A stretch of DNA of 64,000 nucleotides from Spirosoma terrae (GCF_010435915.1 NZ_JAAFZH010000009.1:124001-188000), one strand, 5' to 3'; counted from the stretch's first letter, positions 35,701-43,865 are shown. Translations and numbers: made by a program. The notes: a model not told the origin generated them from the sequence alone.

Positions 35701-36756
35701 TTAATGCGTTGCCATTTGTTCGTCGAGCATGCATCGCGCTGCCACCTGAACCTGCTCTGCCCGCAATTGATTTACGGTATCCTCTACATTATGACGTAGG
35801 TACGTATTCAGCCGATAACTTTTGATTATTTTCGTTGAAAGAGTTGTTAACTGAGCCTCGCTGATTTCATAATACACACATAAATTAGAGTCGATAGAGT
35901 AATCGCCAAAATCGATGTTAAGGCCGTATTCAGAATCGATGACTGGCTTAAGTTCCATCACCGTCTCATCGTTCATTAACAGCATGAGCGTCTTGTTACG
36001 TTCGACCTGTAGCTTATGAACTCCTGGCTTCATCGCATAGAGGATCAGATTGACGGTTTGTGCATCACGCCGAAATAGCAGCGATACTTCCATATCTTCA
36101 ATACCTACCAGCGTTGATGCGCTCCGACCAAGGAATATATTGCCAACTTTCTTTCCGCGCAGGATCACCCTCGACACGGTCACCTGCTTTTTGGTGAACT
36201 TATCGTTCCATGTCCGACATTTCACTCCTTTCATATCGCTCAAGCTAGCTGGTGCCGATTGACGATTCTGGCTTGCATCTGCTTTTATAGACGATGAGGT
36301 CGATTTATCGGCAGGCTGTGTGGTAGGAGCAGCCATCATCACTTTCTGAATAGCCTCCGGTACTTTGCCAATTTTTAGCTGGATAAGCCCATTTGTTGTC
36401 AGATCGAACTGATTGCGAGATTCGTTGATTTTCTGCGTCATCAATTTGCGGGGCAGATTGGCCTCCCAAAGCTTAATAATGTCTGTGTTGGTAAGGACAT
36501 CAGTCATTTTTGTGCCACGCATCATAGCCTCAATAACCGAACTGTTTACCTTAGCGCCCAATAACTGAAGCAACCCGGTGGTTGTCATATCAAACTGACA
36601 GGTCGAACCGCTTATTTTACTGACCATAATCCCGCTAGCCACTTTGTTTGCATGCATAGCCAAAATTGACTGGTTGGTTAAGATTTCCTGAGCCCAAGAC
36701 TGGCTCGTACAAAAACTAAGAATAATACAAAAAGTAAGGTAGAAGCGAACTAACAT
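35701..36756 (-). CDS. Exported protein with a duplicated FDxTTxGL module
   Basis: 351 residues with a signal peptide ending near TSQSWAQE. Two copies of a roughly 54-residue module follow, at about 26-79 and 88-141. Each has LTN at the start, then a K-I-x2-S segment, FDMTTTGLLQL or FDLTTNGLIQL, and V-x4-I-x2-MM at the end. Such modules recur in uncharacterised Bacteroidota proteins. After a linker rich in Ser, Ala and Gln, the C-terminal 180 residues are a beta-rich domain (VILRGKKVGNIFLGRSAS, GVHKLQVERNKTLMLLM) of unknown family. It lies 142 nt upstream of the lipoprotein gene on the same strand; a common role cannot be shown. Confidence 0.75.
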   Translation of the reverse strand: MLVRFYLTFCIILSFCTSQSWAQEILTNQSILAMHANKVASGIMVSKISGSTCQFDMTTTGLLQLLGAKVNSSVIEAMMRGTKMTDVLTNTDIIKLWEANLPRKLMTQKINESRNQFDLTTNGLIQLKIGKVPEAIQKVMMAAPTTQPADKSTSSSIKADASQNRQSAPASLSDMKGVKCRTWNDKFTKKQVTVSRVILRGKKVGNIFLGRSASTLVGIEDMEVSLLFRRDAQTVNLILYAMKPGVHKLQVERNKTLMLLMNDETVMELKPVIDSEYGLNIDFGDYSIDSNLCVYYEISEAQLTTLSTKIIKSYRLNTYLRHNVEDTVNQLRAEQVQVAARCMLDEQMATH

Positions 36757-36890
36757 GAATGATAGGGTGAATGATAAAAACCAACTTTGAATTGGTACAA
36801 AGAAACCTAAAATACGCCATTTAGTAATCTTTTACCAAATTTTAGTTTACTTTAATACGCAGATATATCTCATTATCAGCGCCAGGAAAA

Positions 36891-36920
36891 TTGCCATCTA
36901 ACCAATTATTGTTAAATTTG
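36891..36920 (+). promoter_or_regulatory. Promoter of the nusB-coaE cluster
   Basis: TTG at 36891-36893, a 19-nt spacer and TAAATTTG at 36913-36920 fit the Bacteroidota -33/-7 pattern. The ATG of nusB is 53 nt downstream. Confidence 0.65.
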
Positions 36921-36973
36921 CAGGATCAAAGCAGTTCTTTTTTTTATCGGTAGATACACTAGTTTTATCCGGG

Positions 36974-38143
36974 ATGCTCAATAGGCGACTACTCCGAATA
37001 AAGGTCATGCAAGCACTGTATGCGTTAAAGCAGACCGAATTCTCTAATCAACAACTAGTCCTCGATGGCATCGCGGACATTTTTCAGCCCGACCTGAACT
37101 CAATGCAGCCACAGGATAAGCGGCAACTCGAAGGCTACCGACAACTCGCCGGTCTTCTTTTTGAAGAAGCTATCAAAACCAATCAGCCCGCTCAGGACGA
37201 AGACGCGCCCCAAAAGGTGCTCAAAGCCGCTAATGATGGTTTCCTGTTCTATCAGGTCCGTGCCAAAAAAGATCGTCAGCATTTTGCCCAGATGATGCTG
37301 AAGCAGGTAAACGGTATCTACGAAGATTATTTACGGGTTCTTTTGCTACTGGTAGAACTTGGCCATGCTGCCCGTACTGACCGGGAGCGGCAATACCGCG
37401 ATGTTGACGAAGCCCCCTTTCCATTCGAGTCAGATCTGAATAACAATACAGTGATTCAGGCGTTGGCTGCCCTTCAGCCATTACGTAATGAAGCACTACG
37501 TCATAACGTATCGTGGACCGACGATTTGAGTTTTGTTCGGAAAGCACTACGGGAAGTGTTCAAAACCGACGATACGTACCGCGCTTATTGCGAACAACGA
37601 ACTCATACCGCCGACGAAGACCAGGCTTTGGTACAGTATGTGCTACGTACTCTTATCTTTAAACATGAGGTAATTCGGGACCATCTGGCCGAGATTGATC
37701 TGAGCTGGACCGAAAACAGCGAAGTGGTACGTGGACTTGCCATACGAACACTGAAATCGGCCCAATCGCCTACCGGCCTGCAACTCGAACCATTAACCGA
37801 CGATTGGGAAGAAGACGAGTTATTTTTGAATACACTTTTCCAGAAATCGCTGGAAAATGAGAGCGACTATGAGCAATTAATCGTTGATCAACTAAAAAAC
37901 TGGGATGTTGAGCGAGTAGCTATGCTCGATAAAATTATCCTGAAATTGGCTGTTTGTGAATTGCTTAACTTCCCAAACATTCCGGTTAAAGTATCGATTA
38001 ATGAATATATCGAACTAGCAAAAGCTTATAGTACGCCCAAAAGCGGTAAATTTGTCAATGGAATCTTAGACAACCTTTCCGAAAAGCTTCAGGCATCGGG
38101 GCGTTTGCGTAAGAGTGGACGCGGGTTGCTGGATAACAAATAA
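36974..38143 (+). CDS. nusB: Transcription antitermination factor NusB, long form
   Basis: 389 residues. The C-terminal part (about 255-375) is the NusB fold, with NWDVERVAMLDKIILKLAVCELL and PVKVSINEYIELAKAYSTPKSGKFVNGILD as clear signatures. The N-terminus begins with the NusB-like LNRRLLRIKVMQALYAL, but about 220 residues are inserted before the conserved half, making it more than twice the length of the E. coli protein (139). This long form is usual in Bacteroidota. NusB with NusE (S10) binds boxA in rRNA leader transcripts to prevent early termination. It heads a conserved string with yajC and coaE. Confidence 0.93.
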   Translation: MLNRRLLRIKVMQALYALKQTEFSNQQLVLDGIADIFQPDLNSMQPQDKRQLEGYRQLAGLLFEEAIKTNQPAQDEDAPQKVLKAANDGFLFYQVRAKKDRQHFAQMMLKQVNGIYEDYLRVLLLLVELGHAARTDRERQYRDVDEAPFPFESDLNNNTVIQALAALQPLRNEALRHNVSWTDDLSFVRKALREVFKTDDTYRAYCEQRTHTADEDQALVQYVLRTLIFKHEVIRDHLAEIDLSWTENSEVVRGLAIRTLKSAQSPTGLQLEPLTDDWEEDELFLNTLFQKSLENESDYEQLIVDQLKNWDVERVAMLDKIILKLAVCELLNFPNIPVKVSINEYIELAKAYSTPKSGKFVNGILDNLSEKLQASGRLRKSGRGLLDNK

Positions 38144-38211
38144 TTTGCAGCTAATGAGTCTGCAATTTTTAGGAGAAAACTCAGTTATTTAGTTCTCACT
38201 GAAAGTTGTAC

Positions 38212-38220
38212 ACTGAAAAC
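38212..38220 (+). promoter_or_regulatory. ACTGAAAAC word before the ytxH-like start codon
   Basis: ACTGAAAAC ends 10 nt before the ATG at 38231. It is the second of three copies at the same distance from a start codon. Confidence 0.35.
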
Positions 38221-38230
38221 TTTTCTACAA

Positions 38231-38533
38231 ATGAACAAGGTAGCCCGTGATTTAACCTTTTTGCTGACCGGTATTGCTACAGGTGCTGTGATTGGCTTAC
38301 TATACGCTCCCGACAAAGGGAAAGTTACCCGTGATCGCTTAACATTCCGGTTGTCGAAATATCGGGAACAGATCGAAAGCATGATTAATGATCTGGTTAA
38401 TTCAACCGAATTACCCGAAAACCTGTCGAAAAACGAAGGTCAGCGCGTTGTCAACGATGCTCGTGAAAAAGCTGAACGCTTACTGGAAGATGTTGATCGC
38501 CTGATGGCTCAAATAAAGCAACAGAACGCATAA
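38231..38533 (+). CDS. YtxH-domain protein
   Basis: 100 residues. A glycine-rich N-terminal helix (LLTGIATGAVIGLLYAPDKG, about 11-30) is the YtxH signature: a short membrane segment ending in LYAP followed by basic residues. The remaining 65 residues form an amphipathic helix (REKAERLLEDVDRLMAQI). The family is linked to stress or envelope functions in Gram-positive bacteria, but the role here is unknown. It lies 87 nt after nusB. Confidence 0.88.
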   Translation: MNKVARDLTFLLTGIATGAVIGLLYAPDKGKVTRDRLTFRLSKYREQIESMINDLVNSTELPENLSKNEGQRVVNDAREKAERLLEDVDRLMAQIKQQNA

Positions 38534-38547
38534 CTACGTCAGTTTAT

Positions 38548-38615
38548 AGTTTAGCGTGATTGAGTTTTTAGTTCACGATGCGATAGTCTTACTAAAAACT
38601 CAACCACGCTAAACT
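38548..38615. repeat. 25-bp inverted repeat between ytxH-like and DUF1573 genes
   Basis: Arms 38548-38572 and 38591-38615 pair over 25 bp with one mismatch; the core words are TTTAGCGTG and TTGAGTTTTTAGT. The loop is 18 nt. The second arm runs directly into ACTGAAAAC and the start codon of the DUF1573 gene. Confidence 0.8.
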
Positions 38616-38621
38616 GAAAAC
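38613..38621 (+). promoter_or_regulatory. ACTGAAAAC word before the DUF1573 start codon
   Basis: ACTGAAAAC ends 12 nt before the ATG at 38634 and overlaps the end of the inverted repeat. Third copy of the same placement. Confidence 0.35.
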
Positions 38622-38633
38622 GATTCACTATCG

Positions 38634-39086
38634 ATGTACTCAAAAAAATGGCAGCTTATTATCGCTATGGCGCTGATAAGTTGTGGGCATCTTAGCTGCG
38701 ATAACCGAAAACAGGGCGAAACAGCACAGGCTACGGCGTCAGGAAAGATGCCAAAAATTACGTTCGCCGAAAAAGGCATTTATGATTTTGGAACGTTAAC
38801 GGAAGGCGACACCGTCGAACACGTTTTCAAGTTCACGAACACCGGCGAGTTTCCACTGATCATCAATAACATTACAGCCTCCTGCGGCTGTACAACGCCT
38901 GAGTGGCCCCGCGAACCCGTTGCACCTGGTGCTGCTGGTTCCATTCGTGTTCGGTTCAATAGCCGGGGAAAAAGTGGTGAGCAGAACAAGACCATTACGG
39001 TCATTGCCAATACTGATCCCGCTATGACGGATCTTCAATTCAAAGCTTTAGTGAATCCTAAAGCTGATTCAACAAAAAAATCATAA
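38634..39086 (+). CDS. DUF1573 lipoprotein
   Basis: 150 residues. The N-terminus (IIAMALISCGHLSC) has two candidate lipobox cysteines, at about 17 and 22. The body is an immunoglobulin-like beta-sandwich of DUF1573: YDFGTLTEGDTVEHVFKFTN, the conserved ITASCGCTTPEWPREPVAPG block, and a GKSGEQNKTITVIAN end strand. The CGC motif is the family hallmark. The function is unknown, but the gene is regularly found beside yajC in Bacteroidota, as here (12 nt apart), suggesting an envelope-related role. Confidence 0.9.
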   Translation: MYSKKWQLIIAMALISCGHLSCDNRKQGETAQATASGKMPKITFAEKGIYDFGTLTEGDTVEHVFKFTNTGEFPLIINNITASCGCTTPEWPREPVAPGAAGSIRVRFNSRGKSGEQNKTITVIANTDPAMTDLQFKALVNPKADSTKKS

Positions 39087-39098
39087 TCCACTAAACTC

Positions 39099-39425
39099 AT
39101 GTTTTCGATTTTACTACAGGCTCCGGCTGGCTCAAATGTATCCATGCTTTATAACGTACTGCTATGGGTAGGTATCATCGGTGTTTTCTACTTTTTCATG
39201 ATACGTCCCCAACAGAAGAAGCAAAAAGACCAAAAGAGCTTCATCGATAACCTGAAGAAGGGAGATAACGTAGTAACAATTGGTGGATTACACGGTCGGG
39301 TTGCCTCAATAGAGGGCAGCACCGTTACGCTTGAAGTAGATCGTGGCGTTAAAATGACCTTCGAACGGTCGTCTATCTCACGCGAAGCATCGGTTAAACC
39401 AGCCGATTCGGACAAAAAAGAGTAG
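39099..39425 (+). CDS. yajC: Preprotein translocase accessory subunit YajC
   Basis: 108 residues. One membrane helix (about 17-37, LLWVGIIGVFYFFMIRPQ) ends in the FMIRPQQKKQKD motif that defines YajC. A soluble beta domain follows (GDNVVTIGGLHGRVASIEG). YajC joins SecD and SecF in the Sec holotranslocon. secDF is not in the window. The gene lies between the DUF1573 and YbbR-like genes on one transcript. Confidence 0.95.
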   Translation: MFSILLQAPAGSNVSMLYNVLLWVGIIGVFYFFMIRPQQKKQKDQKSFIDNLKKGDNVVTIGGLHGRVASIEGSTVTLEVDRGVKMTFERSSISREASVKPADSDKKE

Positions 39426-39470
39426 TGCTTAGGTCTCTATAAAACCTAAGTTTTCTTATAGCCACCTCTT

Positions 39471-40184
39471 GTGACCGCTCCGTCTAACAATCGTCCATTT
39501 CAGCCAACCAAGGCGTTATTATGCCTGATTGCGGCAACGCTATTCTGGTTTTTGAGTGCGCTCAATAGAACAGGCTATACACTGAACATTGAGTACCCAA
39601 TTCATTTCATTTATAATGATTCGCTTTTTGTTCCCACAAAACCCCTGCCCCGCACCGTTCTGGTGAACGTATCGGGAGATGGCTGGGGGCTTCTGCGACA
39701 TTCCTGGCTTCCGTTCCGCGTAGATCCAGTTGATTACAAAGTAGTGAATCCGCTGCAGGCATCGATCATCAATACGTCGTCGCTTACGGCTGCTCTGGAA
39801 GAGCACATTAAAAAACTCCACGTTAACTACGTAGTAGCCGATACAGTAGAGATGGGGTTCGACCGTCGCATGACGAAGACAATTCAACTAGTACCCGATA
39901 GTGTACATATTGATCTGGCCCCTCGATTTGTTGTATCCAGCGTAATAAACCTTACTCCCCGAACTATTCAGGTAGAAGGTCCTGCCCGGCTTGTTCGAGG
40001 TTTACCGGATACGGTATCGGTATCGATTCCAGGCAAACGTATTGCCGATAATTACGATAATGAAGCTCCGCTCAATCACTTTCGGCACCCGCTCCTGCGT
40101 CTAAGTACCGATCGGGTGGCCGTTAGTTTTGAGGTTGGTGAGCTGTTATCTCCTCCTCCATCCTCTACAACCGCCAGCAAATAG
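39471..40184 (+). CDS. YbbR-like (CdaR-type) envelope protein
   Basis: 237 residues from a GTG start at 39471; no ATG in frame precedes the membrane helix. The helix (about 15-31, ALLCLIAATLFWFLSAL) is followed by extracytoplasmic YbbR-like repeats: PLPRTVLVNVSGDGWGLL and RTIQVEGPARLVRGLPDTVS. In Firmicutes YbbR/CdaR regulates the diadenylate cyclase CdaA. In Bacteroidota the role is not established, and no cyclase gene is adjacent. It lies 9 nt before coaE. Confidence 0.8.
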   Translation: MTAPSNNRPFQPTKALLCLIAATLFWFLSALNRTGYTLNIEYPIHFIYNDSLFVPTKPLPRTVLVNVSGDGWGLLRHSWLPFRVDPVDYKVVNPLQASIINTSSLTAALEEHIKKLHVNYVVADTVEMGFDRRMTKTIQLVPDSVHIDLAPRFVVSSVINLTPRTIQVEGPARLVRGLPDTVSVSIPGKRIADNYDNEAPLNHFRHPLLRLSTDRVAVSFEVGELLSPPPSSTTASK

Positions 40185-40193
40185 GTAGGTCGT

Positions 40194-40826
40194 ATGGCAA
40201 ACACGCTCCCGGAAAAATCACTCAAAACGCCCCTCCAGATTGGCGTAACCGGTGGTATTGGCTCCGGGAAAAGCGTCGTATGTCGTATTTTCCAGGCATT
40301 TGGCATTCCTGTTTATGAAGCCGACGAGCGTGCCAAATGGCTTACCGAACACGATCCAATTGTAAAAGCCGATATTGTACGAGTTCTGGGTCCCAACGCG
40401 TATGACGCCACAGGACGTTATAATCGGGGTTGGGTAGCGTCGCAGGTATTTTCTGATCCGGATTTATTAAAGCAGCTCAATAGCGTTATCCACCCTCGTG
40501 TCATGAGCGATACCGAAGCCTGGGTAAAAGAGCATACGAATAAACCGTATGTGATCAAAGAAGCAGCCATCATGAACGCGGCCGGCGATGCCAATTCGCT
40601 TGATAAGGTAATAGTCGTGCAAGCCCCAATAGCGCTACGTATCAATCGGATACAACACCGGGACCCGCAACGCTCTGAGCAGGAAATCCGGAATATTATC
40701 AGCCGACAGATCAGTGATGAAGAACGAGCCAAAATCGCTGATTATACGGTCATTAATGATGAAAAACAGCTACTAATTCCTCAACTAGTAGCTATTCATA
40801 ACGATCTGCTTAAGGCCGTAACGTAG
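40194..40826 (+). CDS. coaE: Dephospho-CoA kinase
   Basis: 210 residues; phosphorylates dephospho-CoA at the ribose 3'-OH in the last step of coenzyme A synthesis. The P-loop GGIGSGKS is at 20-27, followed by VCRIFQAFGIPVYEADERA, where the Asp after the strand is the catalytic base in CoaE. The substrate-binding LNSVIHPRV and the lid segment RIQHRDPQRSEQEI are present. It is the last gene of the nusB cluster. An N-terminal extension of about 14 residues precedes the first strand. Confidence 0.95.
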   Translation: MANTLPEKSLKTPLQIGVTGGIGSGKSVVCRIFQAFGIPVYEADERAKWLTEHDPIVKADIVRVLGPNAYDATGRYNRGWVASQVFSDPDLLKQLNSVIHPRVMSDTEAWVKEHTNKPYVIKEAAIMNAAGDANSLDKVIVVQAPIALRINRIQHRDPQRSEQEIRNIISRQISDEERAKIADYTVINDEKQLLIPQLVAIHNDLLKAVT

Positions 40827-41227
40827 TACGTTTATTTTCCTTCACAACGGTATTATAGCCAATACAGGTAGTCGCCACAGACTAATCTATCGGTTACACT
40901 TATAATCGATGCTTTTTTCGGTACGGAGACTACTACGCTCAATACGTATCGCACCTTCACCAACCCGGCAAAGCGGTATCTACTACGTAGTAATCAACGC
41001 ACTACGTAGCAGATACCACTTTCGTATGGCATTCCTCAACCATAAGAATAAAAACAGAAAGCTAAGTCACTATCTACGAACACCTTGTCAAGCTAATCCC
41101 CGCTATTTCAACGCTTTTTTTTCTTAAGAAAACAGCACGTTGATACCGTTCCGTAAGAAAGTGACTATCCTCCGTGATTTATTCACAAATCCCCGTCTAA
41201 TAGTTCACACTTAACTAAAATCATTAT
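40827..41227. other. 401-nt spacer with a CTACGTAG hairpin
   Basis: No credible gene: the only frame (40909-41127) is basic, repeat-like and crosses the hairpin. It contains the inverted repeat at 40975-41017. No exact TAnnTTTG box precedes the DUF937-OmpA gene. Confidence 0.5.
40975..41017. repeat. 17-bp hairpin built on CTACGTAG
   Basis: GGTATCTACTACGTAGT (40975-40991) pairs with ACTACGTAGCAGATACC (41001-41017), with one mismatch and a 9-nt loop. Each arm itself contains the palindrome CTACGTAG. There is no T-run, so it may be a protein-binding site or a cruciform rather than a terminator. Confidence 0.65.
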
Positions 41228-42610
41228 ATGGCTGTGAACCTACTAGATTTAGCCAAAGCTTACCTAAACGATACGTTCGTAAAGAAAGCCAGCAACCTGC
41301 TCGGAGAAAGTGAACAAAATACACAAGTAGCTTTGACTGGCACACTGCCTACCATGTTGGGAGGTATTATTCAGAAAGCGTCTGAGCCCGGTGGACCGGG
41401 TACGCTTCTGGACTTAATTGGCCAGCTAACAACACCTAATCGTGCTACTGGCGAACTAACTGCGTCAGAAAGCGGAATACTGGATCAGTTGACTAATTTA
41501 CTCAGTAGCCAGCCTACTCAATTCAGCAGTCTACTTTCGATCGGTTCTGACATCAATAATAACGTATTCGGCGCAAAGGCAAACGACGTAGCTGATGTCA
41601 TTGCCAGCTATAGTGGTGTAAAGGCGTCTTCAGCGTCATCGCTAATGAGTATAGCCAGTACCGTGTTATTAAGCCTGCTTGGCAAAAAAATGGCCGACGA
41701 CGGTAGCGGTCCAGTAGGGTTGACAAGTTTCCTGAACAGTCAGACAGCCTACGCGCAGGCTGCCGTACCATCAAATCTAAGCTCCCTGATCAGCACCATT
41801 CCTGGTTTAGGTCTACTGGGAAGCCTAACTAGCAACGTATCACGTCCAGGCTCAGGAAGCTACGTACCACCTGTTCAGGCTACTACGCCCCCGCCAGCAC
41901 CTGCCTATCAGCCTGACGAACGGGATAGTGGCAATCGGTGGCTACCCTGGCTAATGTTGTTGCTAGGAGCCGTAGCGCTGTTTTTTGTACTCCGTTCTTG
42001 CAACAACGATAAAGGCAGTGCCAACGGAACAACAACGGATAGTAGCAGCATCACTTCAGACGCTTCAGCCGGTGCCGATACGGTTGCCAATACGGTAGAA
42101 GCGGTTGTTGACTCGACGGCAGAAGAACTGAAAGACTTAACCGCGAAGCTGGGGGCCTTTTTCAAACGGAAACTACCATCTGGTATTGAGCTGAACATTC
42201 CAGAGTTTGGGATCGAGAACAACCTGGTCAAATTTATTGAAGACCCCAACAAGCCTGTCGATAAAACAACCTGGTTTAACTTCGACCGTTTGTTATTCGA
42301 TACGGGCAAAGCAACGCTCAAACCAGCATCGCAGGAACAGTTGAAAAATATGGCTGAAATCCTGAAAGCATACCCCCAGGTTGAGCTTAAATTAGGTGGC
42401 TATACTGACAACACAGGTAGTGCCGCCGTCAATAAAAAACTATCGCAGGAGCGCGCAGATTCTGTAAAAGGAGAACTCGTTAAATTAGGGATTGCGGCTT
42501 CGCGCCTGGATGCCGAAGGATACGGTCAGGAACACCCGGTAGCGTCTAACGATACTGCCGAAGGTCGGGCCCAAAACCGACGTATCGCCGTACGCGTGAC
42601 GAAGAAGTAA
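41228..42610 (+). CDS. DUF937-OmpA fusion protein
   Basis: 460 residues with no signal peptide. Residues 1-190 match DUF937 (LLDLAKAYLNDTFVKKAS, LPTMLGGIIQKAS, LLGKKMADDGS). A Pro-rich linker leads to one membrane helix (about 238-258, WLPWLMLLLGAVALFFVLRS) and a short acidic stretch. The C-terminal OmpA domain (about 345-460) has FDTGKATLKPASQEQL, GGYTDNTGS and AEGRAQNRRI; the Asp and Arg that hold diaminopimelate in OmpA-like domains are present. The arrangement implies a cytoplasmic DUF937 part, with the OmpA part binding peptidoglycan from the inner membrane. Function unknown. Confidence 0.88.
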   Translation: MAVNLLDLAKAYLNDTFVKKASNLLGESEQNTQVALTGTLPTMLGGIIQKASEPGGPGTLLDLIGQLTTPNRATGELTASESGILDQLTNLLSSQPTQFSSLLSIGSDINNNVFGAKANDVADVIASYSGVKASSASSLMSIASTVLLSLLGKKMADDGSGPVGLTSFLNSQTAYAQAAVPSNLSSLISTIPGLGLLGSLTSNVSRPGSGSYVPPVQATTPPPAPAYQPDERDSGNRWLPWLMLLLGAVALFFVLRSCNNDKGSANGTTTDSSSITSDASAGADTVANTVEAVVDSTAEELKDLTAKLGAFFKRKLPSGIELNIPEFGIENNLVKFIEDPNKPVDKTTWFNFDRLLFDTGKATLKPASQEQLKNMAEILKAYPQVELKLGGYTDNTGSAAVNKKLSQERADSVKGELVKLGIAASRLDAEGYGQEHPVASNDTAEGRAQNRRIAVRVTKK

Positions 42611-42621
42611 GTTGGTTCTTG

Positions 42622-42689
42622 GTTTCTGGTTCATTGTTTCTGGTTAGGCTCATAAGGAGCGATTTAACCAGAAACAATGAACCAGAAAC
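42622..42689. repeat. Perfect 25-bp inverted repeat between convergent genes
   Basis: Arms 42622-42646 and 42665-42689 are exact reverse complements around an 18-nt loop. Each arm also holds a direct repeat, GTTTCTGGTT twice. It lies between the DUF937-OmpA stop and the convergent nucleotidyltransferase stop and could terminate both. Confidence 0.8.
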
Positions 42690-42702
42690 TAGACACTCAA
42701 CG

Positions 42703-43599
42703 CTACCACAATTTATCCGGGTATTTACCCTCATCGTGCAGTCGCTTTAACGCTTCCTGCACAACGGGTTTGTCTTCCGGATAGGTAACCCCAAACCATT
42801 CTGACTGGCTGCGAAATACTTTGCAATGCCCCAGATCTGTCTGAATCAGATTAGTCATTACGGTTGGAATATAAAACTCTGCTTTTGGCGAGTCGATGTT
42901 GGCAAAAGCATAGCTTTCGAACTGTTGCAATACCAAAGGGAAAACCGAGGGCTTAAATCCCCAGAAATTCATCGACACGGGCGTTTCGGGCGACAAAGGC
43001 GTTACGCCCTCTGCTTCTTCATAGACGATACGGCCTTCCTGTTCATAAATCTTGGTCCGCTCAATCACTGACGCCAGATTTCCGTTATCGTTTACTTCAC
43101 AAACTCCCCGCGACACAGAACCGTTGTCCGACAATGTATTCTTGACTTCGTAGCCCACCATTGCGTGCAATTGGTCGTCCGTATCTGTTTTCAGGAATTC
43201 GGCAATTAATTGAAACGCTTCAAACCCGTAGAAGTCATCGGCATTGATAATAGCAAATGGCGTTTGGGTATGGTCTTTGGCGCAAAGCATGGCGTGACCA
43301 GTTCCCCAGGGCTTGGTCCGTCTTACGTCGCCCAGTTCTTCTGGTACGTAAGACGTTAGTGCCTGAATGGCGTAATCTACTTCTATTTTTCCAGCCAGCT
43401 TCCCGCTGAATACCTCTTCGAAATCACTACGTAGTTCTTCACGTATGATAAAAACGACCTTGCCAAAACCGGCACGAATAGCATCGAAAAGGGAATAGTC
43501 AATAATAGTCTCGCCGTTCGGCCCGAACTGATCGAGTTGTTTTACACCACCGTAGCGGCTGCCCATACCAGCTGCCAGGATTAAAAGGGTAGGTTGCAT
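42703..43599 (-). CDS. Sugar-1-phosphate nucleotidyltransferase-like protein
   Basis: 298 residues from ATG at 43599 (MQPTLLILAAGMGSRYGG); a TTG five codons upstream is less likely. The N-terminal LILAAGMGSRYGGVKQLDQF is the nucleotide-binding G-x-G-x-R motif, followed by the lysine of the family. AIINADDFYG carries the metal-binding Asp, and a later MNFWGF segment fits the sugar-binding strand. It should activate a sugar phosphate with an NTP, but the sugar is unknown. No neighbouring sugar-modifying gene helps. It is transcribed alone from the promoter at 43640-43647. Confidence 0.88.
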   Translation of the reverse strand: MQPTLLILAAGMGSRYGGVKQLDQFGPNGETIIDYSLFDAIRAGFGKVVFIIREELRSDFEEVFSGKLAGKIEVDYAIQALTSYVPEELGDVRRTKPWGTGHAMLCAKDHTQTPFAIINADDFYGFEAFQLIAEFLKTDTDDQLHAMVGYEVKNTLSDNGSVSRGVCEVNDNGNLASVIERTKIYEQEGRIVYEEAEGVTPLSPETPVSMNFWGFKPSVFPLVLQQFESYAFANIDSPKAEFYIPTVMTNLIQTDLGHCKVFRSQSEWFGVTYPEDKPVVQEALKRLHDEGKYPDKLW

Positions 43600-43639
43600 T
43601 CTCGTAATAGTCAATAATGAGTTATCGTCAGATCAGAAT

Positions 43640-43647
43640 CAAAAGTA
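43640..43647 (-). promoter_or_regulatory. Promoter -7 box of the nucleotidyltransferase gene
   Basis: On the minus strand TACTTTTG, identical to the mdh box, matches TAnnTTTG and lies 40 nt before the ATG at 43599. Confidence 0.55.
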
Positions 43648-43761
43648 GGAAAAAGGTTTTCGGCTACCTATACAAATAGATTCTACTACTATTTTACCCG
43701 CTTAATCATCAATTAAGAAAAATATTTCTAAACAATATACAATTTAATTTAGTTAGTTTTA

Positions 43762-43769
43762 TAACTTTA
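43762..43769 (+). promoter_or_regulatory. Possible promoter of the aromatic degradation cluster
   Basis: TAACTTTA is one base from TAnnTTTG. It lies 96 nt before hmgA in an AT-rich stretch. The MarR regulator of the cluster could act here, but I see no convincing palindrome. Confidence 0.3.
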
Positions 43770-43865
43770 CGCAAAGCAATAATTGCTTTAACAACAATTA
43801 CACTTCATCAATAAGTCTGGATTCTCCCCGAGTAGGTCCCTATTTGGGGAGTTCCTAAAAATGCT

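Noticed and set aside
40909..41127. 72-residue open frame in the gap before the DUF937-OmpA gene
   Set aside because: It is highly basic, has no domain-like pattern and is partly a translation of the CTACGTAG hairpin.
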